Shown piece by piece: positions 8,171-17,044 of a DNA stretch of 64,000 bases; within the stretch, counting starts at the first letter, position 1; each line of letters starts with the position of its first letter. Made by a program: the position numbers and the translations under genes. The notes under the pieces were generated by a model that saw only the letters and a list, made by a program, of their open reading frames with translations, was not told the origin of the DNA and made no database searches. Source of the stretch: Xanthobacteraceae bacterium (GTDB taxonomy: Bacteria > Pseudomonadota > Alphaproteobacteria > Rhizobiales > Xanthobacteraceae); contig JALHRD010000008.1 in assembly GCA_022841625.1 (NCBI GenBank), positions 103,607 through 167,606 on the forward strand, given 5' to 3'.

Positions 8171-8611
8171 CTATTTCTTTTGCGCCGCGCGATAGCCTTC
8201 ATGGCAATCGTTGCACGCCTTGCTGACCGCCGGCATCGTCTCTTTCAAACCTTCGAGGCTGGTCGCCTTGGCCTTGCCGGCCGCGGCCGCCTTGGCGAAT
8301 CCGGCAATCTGCGCATTCCAACCGGCGCTATCCTCCCAGATCTTTGGCAGCGCACGAGTCTCGCCGCCGGTCTTAGAATTGTCGGGGAACAGTTTCGGCA
8401 TCGCCGCCGCCGTCTCGCCCCATTGGGTAAAGGCTGCCGCCGCTGCGGCGGCGTCGAATGGAGTCTCGCCCTTAATCATGCCGTTCATGCCCTTGGCGTG
8501 CTGGGCGTTCTTCTTCATCAGCGCCTTACGCTCACTAATGACGTCGCTCTGCGCGGCAACACCGCCGATGCCAATCGCAACTGCCGCCATCACAACGATA
8601 GTCCGAATCAT
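8171..8611 (-). CDS. Cytochrome c' / c556-type monohaem protein
   Basis: 146 residues with a Sec signal peptide (MIRTIVVMAAVAIGIGGVAA) and an all-helical mature part. The single haem motif CNDCH is at 133-137, right at the C-terminus, as in class II cytochromes c'. The start of the mature protein (ISERKALMKKNAQHAKGMNGMIKG) matches the first helix of this fold. The family binds NO or CO or carries electrons. It is transcribed in the same direction as the dihaem cytochrome at 7167, with a 113-base gap. Confidence 0.93.
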   Translation of the reverse strand: MIRTIVVMAAVAIGIGGVAAQSDVISERKALMKKNAQHAKGMNGMIKGETPFDAAAAAAAFTQWGETAAAMPKLFPDNSKTGGETRALPKIWEDSAGWNAQIAGFAKAAAAGKAKATSLEGLKETMPAVSKACNDCHEGYRAAQKK

Positions 8612-8808
8612 GGAATGAACTCCCTTCGGTATTCGTTTGCGGCTGCCGACGGGGCGTCAACAGCCCGGGCCCTCCCAGGACCGATACCAACATGATGCCA
8701 ACACCCGATGACAATAGATATTCCCCTGCTTCGATTTCACGCGGAAATTCCGTCATCGGAGGAAAGCCACATCCGTTCAATGCGTTAGAGGTAACAACAT
8801 ACTCACCC

Positions 8809-9822
8809 TCAGTCTGGATTGGCGGCGCGTTCGCTTTTGCGGACGATTTCCTCGGGCGTGGCAAGCGCCGCCGCGACCAAAACCGCGATCTGCTCGCCGG
8901 TCTGCGGCGATACTTCAAAGCCCATGGTCTCGGCCTCCTTCAGGAACGCCGGATCCTGCATGGTCGCATCGAACGCACGACGCAGCGCCGCGATGCGGTC
9001 GGCCGGAACATCCGGCGGCGCCATCAATGGGCGGCCAAGCCGGGTATTGCCGGCGAAGAAGGTCAGCACCTGACGCTGCTCCTCGGTGCGGGTGAACGAA
9101 AAAATCGTCGGCGCATCGAGCCACGACACGCGCTCAGGCTCCATATTGAACAAGACGCGCAGCTTGCCGTCGGCGACCCATTGCCGTCGCGCACTCGCCG
9201 GACCGCCGACCGTGGTGACCATGCTGCCGACCTCACCGCGCGTCACCGCCAGCACGACCTCGCCGGGCGAACGATAGCCGGTGACAATCTTGAGCTTCAT
9301 GCCGAGCAGGTTCTTCAACAGGATCGGCGCCGCGGTAACGCCCTGTCCGCCGCCGGGCGCGCCCACGATCAATTCGCGTTCGAACAGATCGGCCACATCG
9401 GTGATGCCCGACGCCGCGCTCACAAACATCACGCGATGATTGACCTCGGGGCTGCCGAGCCAATTGAAGCGGCCGGGCTCGAACCGAATGTTGCGCACCT
9501 TCATGACCGCGGCCTCGGTCATGTTGCGCGACACCATGCCGATCGCGGTGCCGTCGCGCGGCGCGACATTGAACAGATGATTGGTCGCAACGATATGGCC
9601 CGCGCCAGGCATGTTCTCGACGATCAACGTGGGCCGGCCGGGAATGTAGCGGGCGATGTGGCGGCCGATCAGCCGCGCCCACAGATCATAGTCCTGGCCC
9701 GTCGCGGTGCCGACCACCAGTTTGAGCTGCTTGCCGCGATAGAATTCTTCAACGCTTTGCGCGCCGGCGGAGCCCACAATCGACAGCAACATCGACAGGG
9801 CCAACATGCCGGATTTCTTCAT
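8809..9822 (-). CDS. TctC/Bug-family periplasmic solute-binding protein
   Basis: 337 residues from ATG 9822 (MKKSGMLALSMLLSIVGSAGA signal peptide), with AAGGAG about 11 bases upstream. Typical Bug motifs are FYRGKQLKLVVGTATGQDYD, the RHIPGRPTLIVENMPGAG loop and the conserved GAPGGGQGV region. The proteins bind carboxylates or aromatic acids for tripartite tricarboxylate transporters. No tctA or tctB genes are adjacent, so it is an orphan receptor, as is common in Bradyrhizobium-like genomes. The region upstream carries repeated TCTTACAG octamers. Confidence 0.92.
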   Translation of the reverse strand: MKKSGMLALSMLLSIVGSAGAQSVEEFYRGKQLKLVVGTATGQDYDLWARLIGRHIARYIPGRPTLIVENMPGAGHIVATNHLFNVAPRDGTAIGMVSRNMTEAAVMKVRNIRFEPGRFNWLGSPEVNHRVMFVSAASGITDVADLFERELIVGAPGGGQGVTAAPILLKNLLGMKLKIVTGYRSPGEVVLAVTRGEVGSMVTTVGGPASARRQWVADGKLRVLFNMEPERVSWLDAPTIFSFTRTEEQRQVLTFFAGNTRLGRPLMAPPDVPADRIAALRRAFDATMQDPAFLKEAETMGFEVSPQTGEQIAVLVAAALATPEEIVRKSERAANPD

Positions 9823-10677
9823 TCCGCGCGCTCCTTCATGATCGCCGCGCGGCGTGGAACGCCCGCTGGCATTTAGGGGCGCGGGTACCGACACACCGCG
9901 ATCTTTCATAATCTTACAGTCTTACAGCAGAATCGAAAAAAGCCTGATTCATATGCTTTTCCAATGACTTGTCTCATTGGTCTTACAGGGTCTTCAGCCT
10001 GCTGTAAGATCGCGAAAATTAAGAATTCTTTCGCTTCTCGAGATACTTAGGTCGCAAGTCTTACAGTCATTCGATTTTTTTGCATGCACAGGCCCTCATT
10101 CACTCACGCACACCGTGATCCGTTCCCTGCCGCGCCGCCGATTGTCCAACCCTTGCGCGCAGCCACCCTCGTTCGCGCGACGCATGCGCCCTTGGGATGC
10201 GCCCTCGGGACGGAACGCGGAAACCCTTGCACGACAATGTGGTGCGTCAATGAACGGCGATGACAATTCTGTGGACGTGCAGACCCCATCGCGGTTGATA
10301 AGTTTGCGCAGCGCGCGTCACAAACGCATGAGAAATGCCGATGCGGCGCGGCTAACCTGCACAGCACGTCGTCTCCACAAAAATCCTACGGGCGGGTGGG
10401 CGACAAGCGCCGCATCGCCAGCCGGATTTCAATTCAGCGCGCCGTCACAACAATTCCGCTTCGCTTGCGCGAGGCGATCCGGGTCAGGGCGCGTGGCGAT
10501 AAATCCGGTTCGGTAAGCGCAACTCGCCGAATGTTCGTTTCGCTCCGAAAGCGACCGAATTGCTGCGTCGCTGCAAAATGTAGCAAAGGGCCTGCACAAG
10601 AGCCGAATCATGCACCGCAGTAAACAGCATCATTGCTCAATCATCTCGTCGGCACAGGCCAGCAGCGATGGAAAGCA
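9823..10677. other. 855-base gap without a convincing gene
   Basis: Open frames here are shadow-like, without family features or good ribosome sites. The only clear structure is the TCTTACAG octamer set in 9911-10067. Nothing else stood out in 10068-10677. Confidence 0.6.
9911..10067. repeat. Cluster of TCTTACAG octamers
   Basis: Four direct copies (about 9912, 9920, 9981 and 10059) and one inverted copy (10002-10009) lie within 157 bases. The copies at 9981-9988 and 10002-10009 form an 8-bp inverted repeat with a 13-base spacer. They sit upstream of the TctC gene and may be operators. Confidence 0.6.
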
Positions 10678-11406
10678 TCAACGCTTTCGCGCAGAGAGAT
10701 CCTCCATAATTTCAATCTGTATCTGCTGGATCTCAGCCAACCGCTCCCATTGTCGGTTGATCAGATGATCGAGTTTCTCATGCAGATGTCGAATTTCAAA
10801 TTCGGCCTTGAGATTGACCCGGTAGTCGTTCTCGGAGCGTAACCGGTCCTTCGCTTCCTGTCGCTTCTGGCTCATCATGATTATTGGAGCCTGAATCGCT
10901 GCGAGGCAAGAAAGCACTAAATTGAGCAAAATGAACGGGTAAGGGTCGAAGACCGCCCGCGTTGCTGCCCATACGTTGAAACCGATCCATACCAGTAGAA
11001 TGACGAAGAAGCTGATAATGAACTTCCAGCTCCCACCGAAATCGGCGACGAAATCAGCGACCCGCTCGCCGAAAGTGCGCTTCCCCGCCCACGCCACCTC
11101 GACGTCTCTGGCAACTGTTTCCTCTCGAGCCAAACTCTCGACCACCTGACGCTCTAGAGCCGACAGCTCGCCACGCTCGCGCTCCAGCAATTGCCCGACA
11201 TAACGGGTGCGCTGCTCGGTCAGATGTTTGCGACAGATCGTGTCGTCGGCCTTCAGATTGGGATGTTCAGCCGCAAGTCCGGAAGCGAGCGACGGCCGGA
11301 CCGTTCCGAAGGCAATGGGTTCGCGCGTTGCCTCTCCGCAAATAACACATTGCGGCCGAATGGCCTGCTGCCGCCGCGGTTGGCGCACGGGATTCGGCTC
11401 GCTCAT
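10678..11406 (-). CDS. DUF1003 membrane protein
   Basis: 242 residues from ATG 11406 (MSEPNPVRQPRRQQA). Residues about 20-75 carry CVICG and, further on, CRKHL, a possible zinc-binding knuckle. An acidic helix follows, then the DUF1003 core: FVADFGGSWKFI, two membrane helices (FIISFFVILLVWIGFNVWAA; PFILLNLVLSCLAAIQAPII), MMSQKRQ and a DRLRSENDYRVNLKAEFEI coiled-coil tail. The molecular role of DUF1003 is unknown. The 302 bases upstream (11407-11708) hold nothing recognised. Confidence 0.88.
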   Translation of the reverse strand: MSEPNPVRQPRRQQAIRPQCVICGEATREPIAFGTVRPSLASGLAAEHPNLKADDTICRKHLTEQRTRYVGQLLERERGELSALERQVVESLAREETVARDVEVAWAGKRTFGERVADFVADFGGSWKFIISFFVILLVWIGFNVWAATRAVFDPYPFILLNLVLSCLAAIQAPIIMMSQKRQEAKDRLRSENDYRVNLKAEFEIRHLHEKLDHLINRQWERLAEIQQIQIEIMEDLSARKR

Positions 11407-11708
11407 ACTGCTAAAGCTCCACTCAAAACACTGAGAAATTTCCGCCGCCTCATACCCCACCCCCTCGGCTCAGAAGGCAGCATCGTAACGGCTTAATCGG
11501 AATCTTTAGAAGGGGTCCAAAAATAGTTTCCTGCAACATGAGATGCTGGCCGAGGTTCGCTTCGGGTCAAACTCAACAAAACTCAAAATGAGCAAAACGG
11601 GTGCGCTATGCCCTCGATCGCGATCGGATCGCGAACATGGCGGCGGGTCTCTTGCGGGGCCACGAGCAGACTCATGAAGACGCTACTATGCTATCGCCGG
11701 ATAGCAAC

Positions 11709-13115
11709 TCACCGGAAGAAAATGAGCGTCGTCAGCGCGAATACCGGCAGAAGCAGCACCGCGGCCCAGCCCATGTAGCCGAAAAAGCTCGGCATGTTCA
11801 CGCCGCTTTTCTTGGCAATCGCATAGACCATGAAGTTTGGTGCGTTGCCGATATACGAATTCGCGCCCATAAACACCGCGCCGGCGGAAATCGCCGCGAG
11901 CGTCAAGGCGCCTTTCGTCATCAAATGTTGCGCGTCGCCACCCGCCAATTCGAAGAACACCAGATAGGTCGGTGCATTGTCGAGAAACGACGACAGGATG
12001 CCGGTTAGCCAGAAATAGGCGGCGTTGTTCGGCGTTCCGTCGGCATGGCTGACCATGGCTACCAAAGGCGCAAACGCTCCGGACCGCCCCGCGCCCAGCA
12101 TCGCCAGAACGGGAATGATCGTCACGAAGATTCCGGCAAAAAGCTTCGCCACCTCGACCATCGGCGCCCACGAAAATCCGTTCGTTTTGTGGTCCTTTGC
12201 CGGCGTCCATGCGAGCGAGACGAGGACGACGGCAATCATGGCGATATCGCGCAGCAAATTCTGTACCGGCATACGCGCGCCTAAAATCTCGAACTCTCCC
12301 AGCTTGACCTGTGCGCTCAGGAGGATGGCGCAGAGGATGAAGGCCATGAGAATGAAATTCACGCCGCCGCTTACGCGCAACGGATCATCCGGCGTCGGGT
12401 CGGGTTTGACGCGGCCTTCCCTGCGATAGAAGTAGGTGTCGATCGCGAAGAATACGGCCAGCAGGATGCCGGCAACAAAGGCCGTTGCCGGCAGAAGTTG
12501 CGTCGTCGTCCAGAAGAAATCGACGCCGCGCAGGAATCCGAGGAAGAGCGGCGGGTCACCCAACGGTGTCAGCGAGCCTCCGATATTCGAGACCAAAAAA
12601 ATGAAGAAGACAACGACATGCACGTTGTGGCGGCGGTCATCGTTGGCCCGCAGGATCGGGCGGATCATGACCATTGACGCGCCGGTCGTGCCGATGATGC
12701 TCGCCAAGACTGTGCCGACTGACAGCAATAGCATGTTCACAACCGGCGAGCCGTGCAGATTGCCCCGGATGACGATTCCGCCTGCAACGGTAAAAAGGGC
12801 GAGAAGCACAAGGAGGAACGGGATGTACTCGTGCAGCGCCGTGTGCGCGAGCGCTTGCCCGGCCGGCCCCGGCCCCACTGACAAGCCGAGCGGGACGAGA
12901 ACCAGCATAGCCCACGCCGCTGCAATCTTGCCCTGATGATGCTCCCAGAAATGCGGCGCAAGGAGTGGAAACACCGCGATCGACAAAAGCATCCCGGCAA
13001 AGGGCAGTACCCAGCCTAGGCTGAAACTGGCTCCGTCCAAGCCGGCGGCGACCGCTTCTGACGAGAGCGCCGCCGCGATCAAGATACCGAGTAGGAGGCG
13101 GCGACCAACTCGCAT
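11709..13115 (-). CDS. Sodium:proton antiporter / citrate-type ion transporter family
   Basis: About 468 residues from the chosen ATG 13115 (MRVGRRLLLGILIAAALSS). ATG 13154 is an alternative; neither has a strong ribosome site. At least eleven hydrophobic helices are present. Diagnostic stretches are FFIFLVSNIGGSLTPLGDPP, with the family's NxGG..TP.GDPP motif, and GILSSFLDNAPTYLVFFE in the second half; both are half-membrane hairpins of the NhaD/CitMHS-like ion-transporter fold. It likely exchanges Na+ for H+ in the inner membrane. It is preceded by a 45-residue membrane peptide ending 7 bases before this start. Confidence 0.88.
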   Translation of the reverse strand: MRVGRRLLLGILIAAALSSEAVAAGLDGASFSLGWVLPFAGMLLSIAVFPLLAPHFWEHHQGKIAAAWAMLVLVPLGLSVGPGPAGQALAHTALHEYIPFLLVLLALFTVAGGIVIRGNLHGSPVVNMLLLSVGTVLASIIGTTGASMVMIRPILRANDDRRHNVHVVVFFIFLVSNIGGSLTPLGDPPLFLGFLRGVDFFWTTTQLLPATAFVAGILLAVFFAIDTYFYRREGRVKPDPTPDDPLRVSGGVNFILMAFILCAILLSAQVKLGEFEILGARMPVQNLLRDIAMIAVVLVSLAWTPAKDHKTNGFSWAPMVEVAKLFAGIFVTIIPVLAMLGAGRSGAFAPLVAMVSHADGTPNNAAYFWLTGILSSFLDNAPTYLVFFELAGGDAQHLMTKGALTLAAISAGAVFMGANSYIGNAPNFMVYAIAKKSGVNMPSFFGYMGWAAVLLLPVFALTTLIFFR

Positions 13116-13122
13116 TCCGGGT

Positions 13123-13260
13123 TCACGTACGTCCAAAACGCTGACGCACGACATGCGATGCGACGCCCGCTGCTGCAACCAAAAATGGAAGCGCCAACAA
13201 GAAGGCGAAGGGGCGATCAAGCGCCATGAGCCAGAAGCCGAGATCGTTCAGAAAATTCAT
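13123..13260 (-). CDS. 45-residue membrane peptide upstream of the antiporter
   Basis: A short frame, MNFLNDLGFWLMALDRPFAF at the start, then a hydrophobic LLALPFLVAAAGVAS helix and a basic end (VVRQRFGRT). It is a plausible single-span membrane peptide. Its stop lies seven bases before the antiporter start, so the two are very likely co-transcribed. The ATG has no Shine-Dalgarno sequence but sits at the predicted transcription start of a good promoter (13266-13294), suggesting leaderless translation. It could be an accessory subunit or a leader setting antiporter expression. No family was recognised. Confidence 0.6.
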   Translation of the reverse strand: MNFLNDLGFWLMALDRPFAFLLALPFLVAAAGVASHVVRQRFGRT

Positions 13261-13265
13261 GTTAA

Positions 13266-13294
13266 TTTATAGCATGACCCCGACGCTCCGCCAA
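13266..13294 (-). promoter_or_regulatory. Sigma-70-type promoter, probably leaderless
   Basis: On the minus strand TTGGCG (13294-13289) is separated by exactly 17 bases from TATAAA (13271-13266). Transcription would begin at about 13260-13259, the A of the ATG of the 45-residue peptide. Confidence 0.55.
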
Positions 13295-13615
13295 AATGAA
13301 AAAAGTAGTTTGGCGGACCTTCCTATGGTCGGTCACGTTCTACCCGCAGGCAATACGCCCCGCGACCGCAGCCGCCAAGCGTCTTCGCCCTTGGGGTGGG
13401 CGGGTCAGCAACCACCAGCAATGTCTGTTCGGGGTCATTTTCGACATTGCCGCCCAAGGCCAGCGTCCATCGATGCCCGCGGCCCCCAAAACCGACCGCA
13501 AACGCCGCTGCAATAAATCCATTTGATGGCACGTCGCAGCGTTGCCCGCGCTGCGGCCCTGTTATACCGAAGGCGGTGAGGCTGCGACAGAAACCAGGGG
13601 CAATTCCGGGCGCGA
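13295..13615. other. 321-base gap, nothing recognised
   Basis: This lies between the promoter above and the flavoprotein gene. Overlapping open frames on both strands have no family features. Confidence 0.5.
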
Positions 13616-14821
13616 ATGACGACAGCACCTGAGTCGTTCGACGTCATTATTATTGGGGCGGGCGCCGCGGGGCTGATGTGCGCCCTGACCGCCGGCCAAC
13701 GCGGCAAGAAGGTTCTGCTGCTTGAGCATACCGACAAGGTCGGCGCCAAAATTCTGATCTCGGGCGGCGGACGCTGCAATTTCACCAATCGCAGCATTGC
13801 ACCGGAATGCTTTCTGTCCGGCAATCCGGACTTCTGCAGGTCGGCATTGAGCCGCTACACGCAAGCCGATTTTATCTCCCTGATTGAGCGCCATCGCATC
13901 CCCTATCACGAGAAGACACTGGGGCAATTGTTCTGCGACGGCTCAGCGCGCGCGGTCGTTGCCCTGTTGTTAGCCGAATGCGCCCAAGGCGGCGTTGACG
14001 TCAGGGTCGGTCATGCGGTCACGGATGTTTCCCGCGGCGACGGCTTTCGCGTGGCGACGGGCCATGGATGCTTCACCGCCCCAGCGCTGGTGTTAGCAAC
14101 GGGCGGCCTGTCGATTCCGAAAATGGGCGCGACCGGATTCGCCCATGACGTTGCACGGCGCTTTGGCTTGCGCGTCACCGATTTGCAGGCTGCGCTGGTG
14201 CCGCTAACGGCTGCGCCTGAAACATTAGGACTTGAAACGTCAGGACTTGGCCGGGAGCTTGCGGGCGTTGCTGTGGCAGCGATCGTGTCCTGCGCTGGGC
14301 AGAGCTTTCGCGAAAACATTCTGTTCACGCACCGCGGCCTTTCGGGTCCGGCCATTCTGCAAATTTCCTCCTATTGGCGGCCGGGACAAGCCATCTGGCT
14401 CGACCTCGTGCCAGCGCATGCAGCGCGCGATTTCTTGTTACAGCGCAAGCAGGCGCGGCCAAAGGCCGAGACCAAAACCATACTCACTGAGATCTTGCCC
14501 ACCCGCCTGGCGCACGCATTGGCCGAGGCGTGCCTGCCGCCGGGGCCGATCGCCATCGTTCCTGACCGCACGCTCGTTGCCTTTGCGGCTCGCCTCAAAC
14601 ATTGGGAGGTTCGGCCAAGCGGCTCCGAAGGTTGGGCCAAAGCCGAGGTGACGCTCGGCGGCATCGATACAAGGGACCTGTCCTCCAAGACCATGGAAGC
14701 AAGAGCGGTGCCGGGGCTGTACGTCATCGGCGAAGCGGTCGACGTGACAGGGTGGCTCGGCGGCTACAATTTTCAGTGGGCTTGGTCCAGCGGCTGGTGT
14801 GCGGGGCAGGCTATTTCCTGA
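13616..14821 (+). CDS. BaiN/HI0933-family NAD(P)/FAD-dependent oxidoreductase
   Basis: 401 residues, the usual length for this flavoprotein family. The Rossmann GAGAAG is at 14-19. The family signature GAKILISGGGRCNFTN follows near residue 43, then a second nucleotide-binding stretch LVLATGGLSIPKMGATG. The C-terminal FAD loop reads YVIGEAVDVTGWLGGYNFQ and then WAWSSGWCAG. The physiological substrate of these proteins is generally unknown; BaiN itself acts on bile-acid intermediates in gut bacteria, which is unlikely here. It is a single gene and the next one is convergent. Confidence 0.9.
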   Translation: MTTAPESFDVIIIGAGAAGLMCALTAGQRGKKVLLLEHTDKVGAKILISGGGRCNFTNRSIAPECFLSGNPDFCRSALSRYTQADFISLIERHRIPYHEKTLGQLFCDGSARAVVALLLAECAQGGVDVRVGHAVTDVSRGDGFRVATGHGCFTAPALVLATGGLSIPKMGATGFAHDVARRFGLRVTDLQAALVPLTAAPETLGLETSGLGRELAGVAVAAIVSCAGQSFRENILFTHRGLSGPAILQISSYWRPGQAIWLDLVPAHAARDFLLQRKQARPKAETKTILTEILPTRLAHALAEACLPPGPIAIVPDRTLVAFAARLKHWEVRPSGSEGWAKAEVTLGGIDTRDLSSKTMEARAVPGLYVIGEAVDVTGWLGGYNFQWAWSSGWCAGQAIS

Positions 14822-14864
14822 GAGCACCTCAACCGGCGCCGATTTGGGCTATACCCACAAAAAC

Positions 14865-15887
14865 CTAATCCCCCTCCCGACGCACGGCCTTTTCCGGCTC
14901 GAAGTCGATGCCGGCTTTGACCCGCATTTGGTGGCGCTCGAAATTGACCAGATCGAGCCGGCCCGCATGACCGACCGCGTGGCCGGCGACTTGCACGTTC
15001 CAGGCCGCGGAAATCCAAACATGGTTTGCGAAATGCCGGAACAGCATCGGCCCCATGAACACGGCCTCCCCGGCCAACGCCTTCGGCAGCAATCCCTCAT
15101 AAGCGCGCAGATAGCGGACCTCCCCGCCCAGAAACGTTTGGCGCGCGACTTGAACCGACACCGCCGCGGCCAGACCGAGTGTCGAGCCCTGCTCCCAATG
15201 CACTTGGCCGCGCGCGCGCACGCGCTCCACGTCATAGAGCAAGTTGAAGGCCGCGAAGACCTTGTCCGGAACCAATTCGGTATCAAAGATCAGCTTGTTT
15301 TCGACGCCGTATTTTTCGACGCGCTGACCGGTCAACTCGTCGTAGCGCCGCCGCGAAGGCTCGATTTGCAGCGTCATGCCGAATTGCCCCGGTTCGCGCT
15401 TAACGAGCCGCCAGCGAAATTCGCCACCAATGCCGTTGAAGCCGAACGTTGAAACATCGTCCAAACCCGCAACGCCAACGATGCGGCGATAGTCGCTCAG
15501 CAGACCGAGCGAGACACTGACGTCGTCGGTGACGCCGTAACCCAGTTCCAGCTTCTTGCCGATCCCGCGATAGCGCCCTTCACGCTTGCCGAGACGGGCG
15601 ACGCTTTCGAACGCAACACCGATTGCGCCGGCATTAGCGGTGTCGGAGCCGGCGGTGAAGCCGAACAAGCCTTCGGATTCGACTTCCTGTTCTTGATTGC
15701 TGATGTCTCCAGCGCGCGGGGCCTGTCCATGCGCGCCACGCGGTGCGGCGCCGGACGAACGCTGGGGCGTAGCATGCGCGCCGTGGCCAGCGTGGCGGTG
15801 CGCCTCGGCAAACACGGGAGCAACGGACAACAGCAGCGTGGCGGAACCAGCCACCGCCAGGACAGACAGACAGCAACGCACGACCAA
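14865..15887 (-). CDS. Predicted outer-membrane barrel protein of unknown role
   Basis: 340 residues. A signal peptide (MVVRCCLSVLAVAGSATLLL up to VFAEA) is followed by a His/Gly/Ala-rich segment (HRHAGHGAHA) that could bind metal. Many amphipathic strands follow: SVSLGLLSDY, GGEFRWRLVK, AFNLLYDVERV, AAAVSVQVARQTFLGGEVRYL. Arg/Glu-rich turns and tyrosine/phenylalanine girdles fit a beta barrel, but the C-terminus (VRREGD) lacks the usual terminal aromatic. No named family was recognised. It stands alone. Confidence 0.65.
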   Translation of the reverse strand: MVVRCCLSVLAVAGSATLLLSVAPVFAEAHRHAGHGAHATPQRSSGAAPRGAHGQAPRAGDISNQEQEVESEGLFGFTAGSDTANAGAIGVAFESVARLGKREGRYRGIGKKLELGYGVTDDVSVSLGLLSDYRRIVGVAGLDDVSTFGFNGIGGEFRWRLVKREPGQFGMTLQIEPSRRRYDELTGQRVEKYGVENKLIFDTELVPDKVFAAFNLLYDVERVRARGQVHWEQGSTLGLAAAVSVQVARQTFLGGEVRYLRAYEGLLPKALAGEAVFMGPMLFRHFANHVWISAAWNVQVAGHAVGHAGRLDLVNFERHQMRVKAGIDFEPEKAVRREGD

Positions 15888-16219
15888 CCCCTAACTCACC
15901 GAAACGGCGCCCTTCACCCGAAAAACAGTCTCAGACACGTTATATTATAACATTTTGACTGTCGTCCAGCTTGATTTTCCTATCCTTTCCAAGGTGGCGA
16001 CCAGCCATCGCATGCTGCGCGACGCATTGCAGGGCGTGACGCCGCGTTGCTCCTGAGCATGTGGCCGAACGTCGTCTGCGACAGCGCCCTACTCCGCCGG
16101 CTGCGGCCGCGCGGCGTGCCGGCGCAACAATGTGGACGGCCCCAAAAGTGAGGCCGCCATTTTCATGGCGGCCTCACCTTGGAACACTTGCCCGAGGAAC
16201 ACTTGCCCGATTGAGGGAG
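15888..16219. other. 332-base gap containing an AT-rich palindrome
   Basis: The only structure seen is the palindrome at 15939-15951. The 16130-16220 part has a direct GGAACACTTGCCCGA repeat (about 16181 and 16196) just past the end of the His-Gly protein gene. Confidence 0.5.
15939..15951. promoter_or_regulatory. AT-rich palindrome, possible -10 region or operator
   Basis: GTTATA-T-TATAAC, a perfect 6-bp inverted repeat with a 1-base centre, 52 bases upstream of the barrel gene at 15887. The minus strand reads TATAAT inside it. No convincing -35 box was found. Confidence 0.35.
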
Positions 16220-17044
16220 TTAGTTGATGGCAGGCACGGTACAGACCCTCACTTTTTTCCACACCTGACCATGTCCCGGCACGTGGATGGCCTGGAGCCG
16301 AGTTCCATAGGCCAGGCAGGTATCAACCACCGGCGCGGCTTCCGTCACCAAGGTCGTGACGATCGCGGGCGAGTGACCGTGGCCGTGGCCGTGGCCGTGG
16401 CCGTGGCCATGACCGTGACCATGACCGTGACCATGACCGTGACCGTGATCGCCCGGCCGGCAGCCATCGCCGCGGCAAGGGTCAATCGGAGGAAGCGGCC
16501 GCGGCGGATTCGGACTGACAACCGGCGGGATCCCTTCCGGCGGGGTGGCGACCGGAGGACGGCCCGGCGGGTTGGTAACGACCGGCGGAACGTTGATCAC
16601 CGGCGGTGTGACGGCCGGAGGACGACCCGGCGGGTTGGAAACGACTGGCGGAACGTTAATCACCGGAGGACGAACCACGGGCGGAACAGTGACCACCGGG
16701 GGATTCCGATGATCCTGAACCTGCGGCCGGGTGCCCTTAGGCGTGCGGTGATCCTGAACCTGCGGCCGGGTGCCCTTAGGCGTGCGGTGATCCTGAACCT
16801 GCGGCCGGGTCGCGATCGTAGTCGTGCGGTGATCCCGAACCAACGGCCGGGTCGCGATCGTGCGGTGATCCTGGACCTGCGGACGGCCGGTCGAGGCTTT
16901 GAAGGAACCCATGCCGCCAGAGCCGGATCGACCGGATCCAGATCCGCCTTGCGCCAGGGCTTCGCCGCCAATCATCAGAAGGGTGGCACCGAGCGCTGCC
17001 GCAGCGCCCAAGACATTAACGGCATTCCGAGTGACGTTAGACAT
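16220..17044 (-). CDS. Secreted repeat protein with His-Gly tract and proline-rich repeats
   Basis: 274 residues. A signal peptide (residues 1-32, ending GEALAQ) is followed by a Gly/Ser linker. Tandem RPQVQDHRTPKGT-type repeats come next (about residues 50-110), then proline-valine repeats (PPVVRPPVINVPPVV) and a run of thirteen His alternating with Gly (about 200-225). The C-terminal part has two Cys (DTCLAYGTRLQAI and VRVCTVPAIN). The His-Gly run could bind Ni, Zn or Cu in the periplasm, but this is inference. No known family was recognised. A perfect TGTGA-N6-TCACA site lies 82 bases upstream of the start. Confidence 0.75.
   Translation of the reverse strand: MSNVTRNAVNVLGAAAALGATLLMIGGEALAQGGSGSGRSGSGGMGSFKASTGRPQVQDHRTIATRPLVRDHRTTTIATRPQVQDHRTPKGTRPQVQDHRTPKGTRPQVQDHRNPPVVTVPPVVRPPVINVPPVVSNPPGRPPAVTPPVINVPPVVTNPPGRPPVATPPEGIPPVVSPNPPRPLPPIDPCRGDGCRPGDHGHGHGHGHGHGHGHGHGHGHGHGHSPAIVTTLVTEAAPVVDTCLAYGTRLQAIHVPGHGQVWKKVRVCTVPAIN
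16373..16447. repeat. 6-base tandem repeat encoding (His-Gly)n
   Basis: About twelve GTGGCC/GTGACC/ATGACC units in a row on the plus strand, coding thirteen alternating His residues on the minus strand. Synonymous changes between units show the dipeptide itself is being kept. Confidence 0.85.
16711..16893. repeat. Minisatellite coding the RPQVQDHR repeats
   Basis: Two near-identical 39-base units (16711-16749 and 16750-16788) are followed by diverged units of 42, 36 and about 27 bases. All unit sizes are multiples of three, so copy-number change keeps the frame. Confidence 0.8.

Noticed and set aside
9977..10516. 179-residue frame in the intergenic region
   Set aside because: No ribosome site, no domain features, biased composition and it overlaps the octamer cluster.
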